DNA from: a virus
Virus record (IMG/VR): IMGVR_UViG_3300009507_000063
Span: 1 to 32,898 of that record
Length of the DNA stretch: 32,898 nucleotides
Reading direction: 5' to 3' (one strand)
The position numbers were made by a program, and so were the translations under genes. This document shows, in pieces, positions 20,860 through 28,629 of this stretch. Under the pieces are notes generated by a model. That model saw only the letters and a program-made list of their open reading frames with translations, ran no database searches and was not told the origin of the DNA. Every line of letters begins with the position of its first letter. The stretch's first letter is position 1.

Positions 20860-21613
20860 TCTCTGTCCAAGGAAATGCTTCAGATGAATTTTGTTTATAA
20901 ATGTCTAACATTGCAAATTTTAAATCAATTGTTTTATTTGCCAGTCTCTTTATATATACTTTCCTAGGGCCCTTTAAATGAGCAAATTTACCAGCAAGTT
21001 TACTTCTTTGAAATGCTTCACTTACTTGCCACTGATCACTACCCGCTGATGTTCTTAATGTCTGCGCAGTATAAGATGTTTCGCTTTTCATCATCTGATA
21101 GACAGCCTGAAACGTACCTATGTCATGCCATGCTTTTAATTTAAACACTTCATTGCTAAAATACATATGTTCCCAATGACACATAAACGTCTTGCACCAC
21201 GGGTGTTTTACATTGAAAGCGATCCACCCATTCTCAGAGTTTTTACCTCCACGATCTAAATATGTAAACAGATCATTACCGTGAGGCAAACGATCATTTA
21301 GCCACTCCTCATTATAGTCTTCTAGTTGCACGACATCACAGTCCATCCACACCACGTGCGTGACATCTGACTGCATTTTATCCATGATGTGTTCTATAAT
21401 TGCTTGTGGTTTGTGAGAGAATTTATCCCACCAGTGATCAAAATGATCGATCATTACTTGTGAGTTGGAATCTCTCCAACGTTGCCACTCAATATGTCTG
21501 CTACCTTTACCCTCTTCATAATGATAGGGTTGATGTTGCCACGTAGATGTAGCGTCTGCACCAAAATCAGCCCACAACGCCTTGTTCCAACATGTAATAA
21601 AGTCTACCTTCAT
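20831..21613 (-). CDS. GT-A fold glycosyltransferase-like protein (260 aa)
   Basis: HVVWMDCDVVQLEDY (residues 86-100) contains the DxD motif (D91, D93) typical of GT-A sugar transferases. GWIAFNVKHPWCKTFMCHWEH and GSDQWQVSEAF resemble acceptor-site segments of GMA12/MNN10-type (GT34-like) enzymes. The substrate is unknown. It overlaps uvsW by 4 bases and the downstream gene by 29, so expression is tied to the recombination genes. It is the second glycosyltransferase-like protein in the window and is unlike the one at 10524. Confidence 0.65.
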   Translation of the reverse strand: MKVDFITCWNKALWADFGADATSTWQHQPYHYEEGKGSRHIEWQRWRDSNSQVMIDHFDHWWDKFSHKPQAIIEHIMDKMQSDVTHVVWMDCDVVQLEDYNEEWLNDRLPHGNDLFTYLDRGGKNSENGWIAFNVKHPWCKTFMCHWEHMYFSNEVFKLKAWHDIGTFQAVYQMMKSETSYTAQTLRTSAGSDQWQVSEAFQRSKLAGKFAHLKGPRKVYIKRLANKTIDLKFAMLDIYKQNSSEAFPWTENDKKRSSTI

Positions 21614-23082
21614 AGTACAACTTTGCTCACTTTGCTGTTGAACTGTTCGCTGTTGTATATTTTTATTCTTTCAACGCTATGTCTTAATGTGAAGTTGGGC
21701 TTACCCTGACTCTTTAGATCATCTGCGATGTCATAGAGTTTGGTCGTTCTGCCATCATCTGACAATCGTAGACCTCTACCAATGGACTGTAACACCCTGA
21801 TTTGCGATTTGCTGGGAGATGCGAAAACAATATTGTGTATGTTCTTAATATTAATACCAGTACTAAAGGTACCAAGACTAGCAAGGGTAATAGAATCTGT
21901 TTGCGACTCAATGATAGCACGAACTGCCTCCCTATCTGTTGTTTTTGTTTCACCACTCACATAAAATAATTTTCTTCCTTCGGGTATCTTATCTTCTATC
22001 ATATCTCGCAGAACTTTGCCATGCTTGTCTACGAGATTGAAGAGTACGAGAGTATTACCGTCAAGACTGAGAGCGAGATTACGTATAAAGTTATTGCGTT
22101 TGTTGTGCGATACCAAAAAGTCAATTTCCTCTTGATAAGTGCAACCATGAAGTCTATCTCCATCTTCCTTTAAATGTTGTAAAAGTATAATGTCAATGTC
22201 TAGACTGGCAAGTTGCTTTTTCTCCTGGAGTACTGCGGTTGTCGTTACTCTATGGACTGGACCAAACAGACCTTCAAGCACCAGTTTGTGAACCTGAGTG
22301 CCATCTAGTGTACCTGTTGTGCCAAATCTATACTCTGCATTGTAGGACTTGTTCATAATAGAGGACAGCGACTTAGATTTAAAGCCGTGTACCTCATCAC
22401 CAAAAATGCATCCAAAATCTTCAAACCATATAGGGCTTAATTTATAGATGGACTGCCACGTGGTGATGATTATTCGTTTATTTGTTTCTTTAAGTTTACC
22501 ACTGTATATTTTATGAAACAGTTCCGGGTCAAAACCGTAGTCGGTAAAGTCTTTTGCCATCTGTTCAACCAAAGATGTTGTAGGAACAATGAGCAAAATT
22601 TTTCTATCATGATTCTCTAGATACCAACGCATCAGCATGTAGATGATGAGTGACTTACCACTACCCGTAGGTGATATCAGAATAGAACGTTTGAATTTAA
22701 TTGCATGACATACTGCATCATACTGATAGTCACGAGGCGCGAATGGTAGCCCTATGGTGGAGATCCACTTCATCGTCTCCATGTGATTCACTTTGTTTAT
22801 TGTGTAGGGCAGACCATAGGGACCATCTTCTACGTGAATGCCATATCCACGCTCCATACAAAACTTCTTGATGCTCCAATAAAGACCCGCGTTGATCTCA
22901 CCATTGGTGCGATTCAGCATACGAATCTTGCCATCCCAGCGCCGCGCCTTGACCGCTGGCATAAACTTAGCACCAGGTACCTCAAACGTGTAGTACTCAG
23001 ATAATTCAGACGCCACCGAAGGCTCGCAGTCAGTTAACTGAAGCATTGCGTGATCTTTTAATCTGAATTTAATTTCTTGCAA
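21610..23082 (-). CDS. uvsW: UvsW, recombination DNA helicase
   Basis: An SF2 helicase, 490 aa. Walker A ISPTGSGKS is at 136-144, the DExH box GDEVH at 228-232, and motif III-like FGTTGTLDG at 253-261. The C-terminal RecA domain carries SIGRGLRLSDDGR. T4 UvsW (503 aa) drives branch migration and R-loop removal and helps switch replication mode. ATG 23082 abuts the uvsY stop at 23083. It belongs to one unit with uvsY. Confidence 0.95.
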   Translation of the reverse strand: MQEIKFRLKDHAMLQLTDCEPSVASELSEYYTFEVPGAKFMPAVKARRWDGKIRMLNRTNGEINAGLYWSIKKFCMERGYGIHVEDGPYGLPYTINKVNHMETMKWISTIGLPFAPRDYQYDAVCHAIKFKRSILISPTGSGKSLIIYMLMRWYLENHDRKILLIVPTTSLVEQMAKDFTDYGFDPELFHKIYSGKLKETNKRIIITTWQSIYKLSPIWFEDFGCIFGDEVHGFKSKSLSSIMNKSYNAEYRFGTTGTLDGTQVHKLVLEGLFGPVHRVTTTAVLQEKKQLASLDIDIILLQHLKEDGDRLHGCTYQEEIDFLVSHNKRNNFIRNLALSLDGNTLVLFNLVDKHGKVLRDMIEDKIPEGRKLFYVSGETKTTDREAVRAIIESQTDSITLASLGTFSTGINIKNIHNIVFASPSKSQIRVLQSIGRGLRLSDDGRTTKLYDIADDLKSQGKPNFTLRHSVERIKIYNSEQFNSKVSKVVL

Positions 23083-23526
23083 TTAGAACCCTGCCTCAAA
23101 CTGTTTCCATCTGATGATGTTACCTACAGTTTGATGTCTCCACTTTAGGTTATCAACGATTTCCTTTAGTGTATCTATCACGGTCTTTAAGTATTCAATT
23201 TTGGCTTCACTCGCAACAAGTTCTGTATCAGCCTCAACAAAGTGCTCCATGTCACCCTTCAGAATTTTGAGACCATCAAACGGATCTGGATTCCAGCCTT
23301 GAGCCGCAATTTCTTCTTGACTCAATTTACCATGGAACCAAAGCCATTTATATTTCATCAGTTCTTTCTGTTTGAACTCGGCGTCTTTGAGTCTCAACTT
23401 GGCCTTAGACAACAGGCCAAGATACTTGGCATGAAGTTCAGGTGTTTGTTGACTAGAGATATCTAAAGAGTTAGGATCGATTCGGCAGTCTTTCTGCCAC
23501 GCATCCAATATTTGTTCTAATGTCAT
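23083..23526 (-). CDS. uvsY: UvsY, recombination mediator
   Basis: 147 aa. The mostly helical chain and the C-terminal IIRWKQFEAGF correspond to T4 UvsY (ending in MRAFEAGK). The N-terminal half (LDISSQQTPELHAKYLGLLSKAKLRLKD) also fits the family. UvsY loads UvsX on gp32-coated single-stranded DNA. It has its own extended -10 sigma70 promoter (23554-23582). A weak Shine-Dalgarno (GAG) precedes ATG 23526. It adjoins uvsW. Confidence 0.9.
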   Translation of the reverse strand: MTLEQILDAWQKDCRIDPNSLDISSQQTPELHAKYLGLLSKAKLRLKDAEFKQKELMKYKWLWFHGKLSQEEIAAQGWNPDPFDGLKILKGDMEHFVEADTELVASEAKIEYLKTVIDTLKEIVDNLKWRHQTVGNIIRWKQFEAGF

Positions 23527-23553
23527 AATGTAAACTCAAGTAAGGTATTACAT

Positions 23554-23582
23554 ATTATATCACAAAAATTCGAAGTAATCAA
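23554..23582 (-). promoter_or_regulatory. Sigma70 promoter (extended -10) upstream of uvsY
   Basis: -35 TTGATT (23582-23577), 17-bp spacer, -10 TATAAT (23559-23554). The bases just before it are TGA, giving TGATATAAT, a TGn extended -10. That TGA is the stop codon of the tail-tube gene. Predicted start of transcription near 23547. Confidence 0.85.
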
Positions 23583-24051
23583 ACGAAAAGGATATGGGAC
23601 AGGTAATAAACGTTTCTTCGTTAGACGCGCTAAACTGGACATCACCTAGCGTGGTAGGGAATGCGTTAACGTACTTGAACTCACGATTCTTGTTGTTTGC
23701 ACTGGTAAGAATCATGATCTGGATGTCACAGTAGTCCGCTAAACTACCATCTTTAAATGATGACAGTTTGTGCTTGGTCTCTACCATGTTCTCCATCCAA
23801 GTATATATCTCTCGGTAAACTTCCATGTTTTCATCAAGCAACACGTCCATTGTAAGAGAAGCAAACTCAATCTGATCACCAATGAATGGTAAGCCAGCAA
23901 GTCTAGGTCGCCCTAGTTTTGTCTCGCCAACTTCCATACTGGGATGCTGAACAGATTGAGCCATAAAAGAGAGATATGGAAATCTCTCCTTGTTAATTAC
24001 GACACGAAAACCTGTCGGTTGTAACAGGTTGGTTTGGCAATAATCTTTCAT
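23560..24051 (-). CDS. 19: Tail tube protein, gp19 family
   Basis: 163 aa, the same length as T4 gp19. The layout is an N-terminal PTGFRVVINKERFPYLSFMAQSV, GRPRLAGLPFIGDQIEFASLTM, a central helix (YREIYTWMENMVE), a long strand pair (LADYCDIQIMILTSANNKNRE), then FPTTLGDVQFSAS and a final SFSFDYFEFL. T4_gp19-fold proteins end in this strand pattern. It could instead be a tail-tube paralogue or baseplate tube-initiator. It has an exact late promoter (24079-24086) and a hairpin over its ribosome binding site. Confidence 0.75.
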   Translation of the reverse strand: MKDYCQTNLLQPTGFRVVINKERFPYLSFMAQSVQHPSMEVGETKLGRPRLAGLPFIGDQIEFASLTMDVLLDENMEVYREIYTWMENMVETKHKLSSFKDGSLADYCDIQIMILTSANNKNREFKYVNAFPTTLGDVQFSASNEETFITCPISFSFDYFEFL

Positions 24052-24057
24052 TTAACA

Positions 24058-24078
24058 CCCTTAGTGAATTACTAAGAG
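24058..24078 (-). other. Hairpin over the gp19-family gene ribosome binding site
   Basis: In the transcript CTCTTAGT (24078-24071) pairs with ACTAAGGG (24065-24058) around a 5-base loop. The stem has 8 bp including one G-U. The 3' arm contains the Shine-Dalgarno AAGGG for ATG 24051. A late transcript is predicted to begin at 24073 and would keep only three bases of the 5' arm. Confidence 0.6.
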
Positions 24079-24086
24079 TATTTATA
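24079..24086 (-). promoter_or_regulatory. Late promoter TATAAATA upstream of the gp19-family gene
   Basis: An exact T4-type late promoter. Its last A (24079) is taken as position -6, so transcription should start at 24073. It sits immediately after the stop codon of the transporter gene. It should need gp55 and the gp45 clamp. Confidence 0.85.
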
Positions 24087-25019
24087 CTAAGTGAAAGTAT
24101 GAATACCCACAATAATTCCTAAAGATGCACCCACACCAACCATTAATTTACCAAAGTCTTTGGCGATAATCGGATATGCTTTTGCAGGCAGTTTGTTTGC
24201 AAACGTCTGAATTGCCAGTTCACGACCACTCAGCAGACCAATAAACACCCAAGTCGTTGACATCGGAATGTTGTTGTACTGCTTGAAGTAGAACAGAATG
24301 ATCAGGTAAATCAGATCAATCAGTGTCGCACTCTTCACGTATTGTGTGCTAGTCTTTTGTCGCACGATCTGTTGGATCTTACCACCCTGTTCTTGGAACA
24401 TAAACCCAAGACCAGCAACAAACAATGCTGAGATACCGACAAGCAGTTCCGCAGAGATCTCACGAGGCAAGAACACTGCGATGTTTGCCATGTCGTGTGA
24501 CAACCACGTCCACCACAACCACCCAGTAACGACCCACTGTGCGACTCGCCATTGCGTGTCACTACCACCAAGATCAACCTTGCTCATGTACTTGGTGACG
24601 ATTGCCCACAATGCGTATGCACTCACTGCGGCAACACCATATCCTGCAAAGGATTTGACTAGCATTTTCTCTAGTACGAATGTTGAGGCGAATGCTGAGA
24701 GAACGAGAAACGATGTACTTACGGGTACGCCTATGCGGGTGAGTAGCAGAAGAACTGCGGGTGCGGCCGCATGATACCATTGCGGTTCCAGATAAGGAAT
24801 TTTATCTAGTCGTCCATACGATATGTCGCCGTACATTCCCCAACCGTACCAGAGCGCAAACACGAGAACTGTACTCGCACCCGCCCAGAGGTATTGCCAC
24901 TTGACTCGACGATTACTCGCCATCCAAGTACCAAGAGTTTGAATAGAATCGTTCGCAAGAACGGAGTAAGATGCTAGACCGAATCCTAGGATGGTCCAAA
25001 CAAGAGTCATTGTGTCCAT
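24087..25019 (-). CDS. PiT-family-like inorganic phosphate transporter (310 aa)
   Basis: A polytopic membrane protein with about 8-10 hydrophobic segments. The two half-repeats of PiT/Pho4 permeases are visible. LANDSIQTLGTWM (21-33) and SHDMANIAVFLP (174-185) are the two ND-type signatures, and IGVPVSTSFLVLS (96-108) and IPMSTTWVFIG (251-261) the paired P-x-S-T-T helices. It is shorter than many PiT proteins (roughly 400 aa or more), and the motifs differ from the usual GANDVANA. It should move phosphate with Na+ or H+ across the inner membrane. It is coupled (TAATG) to the small outer-membrane-like gene and lies among virion genes. Confidence 0.7.
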   Translation of the reverse strand: MDTMTLVWTILGFGLASYSVLANDSIQTLGTWMASNRRVKWQYLWAGASTVLVFALWYGWGMYGDISYGRLDKIPYLEPQWYHAAAPAVLLLLTRIGVPVSTSFLVLSAFASTFVLEKMLVKSFAGYGVAAVSAYALWAIVTKYMSKVDLGGSDTQWRVAQWVVTGWLWWTWLSHDMANIAVFLPREISAELLVGISALFVAGLGFMFQEQGGKIQQIVRQKTSTQYVKSATLIDLIYLIILFYFKQYNNIPMSTTWVFIGLLSGRELAIQTFANKLPAKAYPIIAKDFGKLMVGVGASLGIIVGIHTFT

Positions 25020-25324
25020 TAGAATGTATACCTTATTTCAGTTTCGAGTTTTTCGCTTTTGTCTTTCAGTTCAAATTTACCTTTGAACACCCAGTTGTTT
25101 TGTTTGAACTTGTAACCAGTCTCCATACTGAACTTATTGTCAGTCATGGTGCCTGCTTCAATGTAGAGATTGTTATCTGCCTTATAACCTATACGCAGAT
25201 GTTCTTGATGGGTGTGACGAACAGTGTTGTCCTCACGTTTGTATTCTATATAGGGATTTGCTAACGCCTTGTGATGGGCATTGATTATCACGAAGAGAAA
25301 TAGAAATCCAATAATCATTTTCAT
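25019..25324 (-). CDS. Small outer-membrane-like beta protein (101 aa)
   Basis: It has a Sec signal peptide (MKMIIGFLFLFVII...ALA, cleavage after residue 22). The mature part is alternating polar/hydrophobic strands (HLRIGYKADNNLYIEAGT, FSMETGYKFKQNNWVFKGKFEL). It ends in EIRYTF, the aromatic-x-Phe C-terminal pattern of Gram-negative outer-membrane barrels. Nearly 80 residues would make a small barrel or half-barrel, perhaps oligomeric. Its stop overlaps the transporter start, so the two are probably a functional pair. A variant late promoter and a 10-bp hairpin over the start codon suggest late expression. Specific function is unknown. Confidence 0.65.
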   Translation of the reverse strand: MKMIIGFLFLFVIINAHHKALANPYIEYKREDNTVRHTHQEHLRIGYKADNNLYIEAGTMTDNKFSMETGYKFKQNNWVFKGKFELKDKSEKLETEIRYTF

Positions 25325-25357
25325 AGTAACACCTGTTATTGCTTTGTTGTTACTATG
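25322..25357 (-). other. Perfect 10-bp inverted repeat occluding the start codon at 25324
   Basis: In the transcript CATAGTAACA (25357-25348) pairs exactly with TGTTACTATG (25331-25322) around a 16-base loop. The 3' arm contains the ATG, and the CAGGTG Shine-Dalgarno straddles the loop edge. The predicted late start at 25352 would remove half of the 5' arm. Confidence 0.6.
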
Positions 25358-25365
25358 TATTTACT
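25358..25365 (-). promoter_or_regulatory. Variant late promoter AGTAAATA
   Basis: AGTAAATA (25365-25358) differs from TATAAATA in two bases and lies at the usual distance before the outer-membrane-like gene. The position next to the hairpin is the same as at 24079. It is weaker evidence than the three exact sites. Confidence 0.45.
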
Positions 25366-25431
25366 GTAAATGACTATTGGATTGTGTTAAGATTGGATCA
25401 ATTTTATGTGACGTTTGTGTTAATGTTAGAC

Positions 25432-25459
25432 AAAAAAAAGGGAGACTAAAAGTCTCCCC
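25432..25459 (-). terminator. Rho-independent terminator after gp23
   Basis: On the minus strand GGGAGACT (25458-25451) pairs with AGTCTCCC (25447-25440) around TTT, followed by eight T residues (25439-25432). This is a strong, complete terminator 40 bp after the gp23 stop. It separates the head genes from the transporter operon. Confidence 0.95.
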
Positions 25460-25498
25460 TCAAAATGATCACTAATGTGACTCTTTTTATTGTCAATA

Positions 25499-26899
25499 TT
25501 AAGCGAGGATATTATCGACCCTAAAGATCCTGTAATATTGATTTTGACGAGCCGATCCCAGACCTTCGTTCAGTTGAGAACCGCCTTCTGAGTAAGGATT
25601 ACTTACCATGCCATAACGAGTCTTGAACCCGATACGTGGTTGGAAGTCATTCTCACCAACTGCACGTACCATCTGAAGAGGTACGTAAGGGCAGTAGAAT
25701 ACACCAGCGTCATAAGGATTGGTGCCTTTGTAACCAACAGTTACATAGTCAGCAACCGCATATGGGTCGATGTAAACTTTAGTGCGTCCGTTAAGAACAC
25801 CAGCAAACGTGTTACCTGTGTCGTCAACATTCAAAGAAGTGTTGAGTGCAGGTGAGTAGTCAAGCATACCAGCGGCAGTTAAGGCAGTCGCAACATCTGA
25901 AGAACAGATGATGAAGTTACCCTTACCACGACGAGTTTCTTTAGCAATGACGTTACACTCACGCTCTAATTGAACCAAGAGACCCTTGAACTTCTCAACT
26001 GACCAACGACCATCGGCGTCAGTAGCGAGGTCAAAGATACCAGCAGTCTGGATACCAGCCTGTCGTGAACCAATTTTCGCTTGGCTGTTGATAGTTCGGA
26101 TAACTTCTCGGTTGATTTCAGCAAGAATCTCAGTTGACAAAATGTTTGCCAATTCAGTTTCAGCGTCAAGACCGTGGATTGCCTTAAGATCTTGCGCAAG
26201 TTCCAGAGTGTACTCTGCTTTCAATGCGCGTGACTTAGCGACAACGCTGGTCTTATCAATTGAGAAACCCATCTCATGGAAAGTGTTTGCACCAGCACCA
26301 GTTCCGAGTGCTTCAGCAGTAGCAGTTGACATGCCAACACCTACGCTAGGTACGAACAAACCTTCTGAGTCAACAAGACTTGAGTCTTGAACGCCAGACG
26401 TTGCACCGTCAGCCGCGCCAACCAAACCTGAAGGACCACGAGAGTTGTGTGAACCAGCGTTTGCTTCGTCATGTACACTGTCGCCAGAGTAAGTAGTTTG
26501 TGCTTCGTTGAAGAGTGCTTCAGTACCTGCCGCACCACCACCAACTTTAGGCGTCTTGTATTGTGAACGCATAGCGAAGATCAAGCCCGTAGGACCAGTC
26601 ATAGGCTGTACACCACATACGTCATATGCCATCAAGTTAGGCATTGCACGGCGTACAAGAGCGATTAAGATTGGGTTCCAGTTAGTAGCGGCACCTGTGC
26701 CACCGTCGTTTCCGGAAAGACCGTTACCAGCCGCATTAGCCGCAACTTCGTTCATCATACCCTGCTCATAGAGGGCTTTTTCTTGGTTCTCAAGTACCGC
26801 GGCAGTTACGCTACGACGATGTGAGTCACTGATTTTACCAGCAGACTCTTCGTTCAGTACTGGAGACCATTTTTCTACTAATCGATCATACGATTCCAT
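25499..26899 (-). CDS. 23: Major capsid protein, gp23
   Basis: 466 aa. NPILIALVRRAMPNLMAYDVCGVQPMTGPTGLIFAMRSQY (about residues 74-113) matches the T4 gp23 block VRRAIPNLIAFDICGVQPMNSPTG. YTLELAQDLKAIHGLDAETELANILSTEILAEINREV and the C-terminal RIFRVDNI(L)A also fit. The first ~55 residues are the prohead segment expected to be removed by gp21. It forms the hexamer lattice of the head. ATG 26899 has an AAGGAGT Shine-Dalgarno. The terminator at 25432 follows. It is shorter than T4 gp23 (521 aa). Confidence 0.98.
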   Translation of the reverse strand: MESYDRLVEKWSPVLNEESAGKISDSHRRSVTAAVLENQEKALYEQGMMNEVAANAAGNGLSGNDGGTGAATNWNPILIALVRRAMPNLMAYDVCGVQPMTGPTGLIFAMRSQYKTPKVGGGAAGTEALFNEAQTTYSGDSVHDEANAGSHNSRGPSGLVGAADGATSGVQDSSLVDSEGLFVPSVGVGMSTATAEALGTGAGANTFHEMGFSIDKTSVVAKSRALKAEYTLELAQDLKAIHGLDAETELANILSTEILAEINREVIRTINSQAKIGSRQAGIQTAGIFDLATDADGRWSVEKFKGLLVQLERECNVIAKETRRGKGNFIICSSDVATALTAAGMLDYSPALNTSLNVDDTGNTFAGVLNGRTKVYIDPYAVADYVTVGYKGTNPYDAGVFYCPYVPLQMVRAVGENDFQPRIGFKTRYGMVSNPYSEGGSQLNEGLGSARQNQYYRIFRVDNILA

Positions 26900-26910
26900 A
26901 GAGATACTCC

Positions 26911-27957
26911 TTATTTGTTAGATTTTTTGATTGCTGTAAGGTACTGAGACATAGCAGATGAAACTTCTGCGGTGTCTTCTGACCAATCGTCAATAGTTTC
27001 ATCAGCGACTTCTTCGGTGATTTCTTTCTTAAAGTAAGACTCTTTAACAGTCTTGACCTTAGCAGTGAAAGATTCTTCATCTTCAAAGTCTAATGATTCT
27101 ACTAATGACTTTAACTTTTCTACTTGAGTTTCCGCCATGTCACGCGCACTTTCGCGAACGATTGTATCACGTTGAAAGGCTTCTAACTGTTGTGACATTT
27201 CAATTGCAGTACCTGTCTGTTCGTTGAGTTTTGCTTCCAACTCTTGAACGGTTTCTGCAAGTTCATCAACTAAGTCAACCTTGGTTTCGGGAACATCAAT
27301 GTAAGACTCAATAAACAGATCCTTAAGACTGTTCATGAACCCTTCAGCGATTTCAGTGCGGAGACCAGTCTCCACAGCGAGTTTGTTCTCGTCCATCCAT
27401 TGTTCAACTACGTAGTTGAGATATGAATCAACCTTCTCCACGAGATCAGAACGTGTAGATTCAAGTTCTTCCTCAAGGCGAGATTGATATTCATCTTCTA
27501 ATCGTAAAACTTCTTCCGAGATTTTAGATTTGATAGCAGTTTCAAAGATAACAGCAGTTTTCGCTTTGAACTCATCTGATAAAGTGGCTTCGCTTTCTAC
27601 CAATGATTTGAGTTCGTCAGAAAAATCGTAAGATGCTTCCGCAAATTCTTCTTCTTCTTCAGTGATCTCTTCAACACCCATTTGATCCAGAAGAGCCTCA
27701 AGGTCTTCTTTCTTCATTGATGCCATCATTTTGTAACCAGCGTTAACCATTGCTGCCTTTGCCTTAGGCGTATTGCCCTGAGGTGCAGGCTCGTCTTTGC
27801 CGTCTTTGTCGCCTTTACGCTTAGCCGCTTTCTTTGTAGAAGCAGATGTTGCCGCTACAGATGCTACGCTTTGCGCTTCAGCATTTTTCATATCGTGACC
27901 TTCCTCGACTTGGTTGTCCTCATCGTGAAGTTCAAGGTCTAAATTTTCTTCAGACAT
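26911..27957 (-). CDS. 22: Prohead scaffold protein, gp22
   Basis: A 348-aa highly charged, Glu/Ala-rich helical protein with coiled-coil-like stretches (MGVEEITEEEEEFAEASYDF, LDFEDEESFTAKVKTVKESYFKKE) and no hydrophobic core. Position between gp21 and gp23 fixes the identity. The scaffold assembles the prohead and is then cut to peptides by gp21. An early Lys/Ala/Ser segment (SVAATSASTKKAAKRKGDK) precedes the acidic part. An AAGGAG Shine-Dalgarno lies before ATG 27957. Confidence 0.92.
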   Translation of the reverse strand: MSEENLDLELHDEDNQVEEGHDMKNAEAQSVASVAATSASTKKAAKRKGDKDGKDEPAPQGNTPKAKAAMVNAGYKMMASMKKEDLEALLDQMGVEEITEEEEEFAEASYDFSDELKSLVESEATLSDEFKAKTAVIFETAIKSKISEEVLRLEDEYQSRLEEELESTRSDLVEKVDSYLNYVVEQWMDENKLAVETGLRTEIAEGFMNSLKDLFIESYIDVPETKVDLVDELAETVQELEAKLNEQTGTAIEMSQQLEAFQRDTIVRESARDMAETQVEKLKSLVESLDFEDEESFTAKVKTVKESYFKKEITEEVADETIDDWSEDTAEVSSAMSQYLTAIKKSNK

Positions 27958-27969
27958 AATGACTCCTTA

Positions 27970-28629
27970 TTAGTTTGATTTGAGCAACGAGAGGAAATTT
28001 TTAAACTCACGAATCTGCGTCTCGTAAAGATGCTTTTTCGGAGCAGTTTTAATTTCTGTCTCCATTTCTTCAATTACTTGAGGTTGGATAATGCCGTTAT
28101 TCCATACCCACTCTACGCCTTCCATTATGCCATTGACAAATGCGGCTGGAGCGGAGGGATCTTGTACGATATCAACAGTATTTAAAATAAAATCGTCACG
28201 TACATAATTGGCACCACCTTTACTCTCAAGACTACCCATACCACGAGTTGACACGCCTAGTTGAACGCCACCTTCGAGAAGACCTTTTACAATCTGACCC
28301 ATAGGAGTATCCAAAATTTGTGCCTTTCCAACAACATCATTACCCTTCCATTCCAGTTGAGTAATGAGGTGAGAAACTTTATCAAGATTCACAGTAGGAC
28401 CTTCGGGATGATTTAACTCACCGACTGATCGCTTCTGTGACACTTGCTCGGTAACGTACTTATCTACAGCCTTTTCCATAATAGGACGAGGATAAATACG
28501 ACCATTTCTATTCTTTTGTTCTGCTTGTGCAAACACACCTTCAATAGCAAACGACTTAGGCTTACCATCTTTGGCTTCTGTGATCACTGTCTCAATGGAC
28601 TGATCAATATATTCTGCCATCAATTTCAT
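27970..28629 (-). CDS. 21: Prohead core protease, gp21
   Basis: 219 aa, with the herpes-assemblin-like protease layout. FAIEGVFAQAEQKNRNGRIYPR opens the domain. VGELNHPEGPT gives the catalytic His (74), GQIVKGLLEGGVQLGVSTRGMGS the catalytic Ser (127) and its loop, and VDIVQDPSAP follows. It cleaves gp22, gp23 and other core proteins during head maturation. Start at ATG 28629 has AAGGAA upstream; a second ATG three codons later is possible. The gp68-like gene ends one base upstream of this start. Confidence 0.96.
   Translation of the reverse strand: MKLMAEYIDQSIETVITEAKDGKPKSFAIEGVFAQAEQKNRNGRIYPRPIMEKAVDKYVTEQVSQKRSVGELNHPEGPTVNLDKVSHLITQLEWKGNDVVGKAQILDTPMGQIVKGLLEGGVQLGVSTRGMGSLESKGGANYVRDDFILNTVDIVQDPSAPAAFVNGIMEGVEWVWNNGIIQPQVIEEMETEIKTAPKKHLYETQIREFKNFLSLLKSN

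Noticed and set aside
24346-24774. 142-codon plus-strand frame within the transporter gene
   Set aside because: It mirrors the membrane protein, has Cys/His/Arg-rich composition, and opposes the operon direction; a typical shadow frame.
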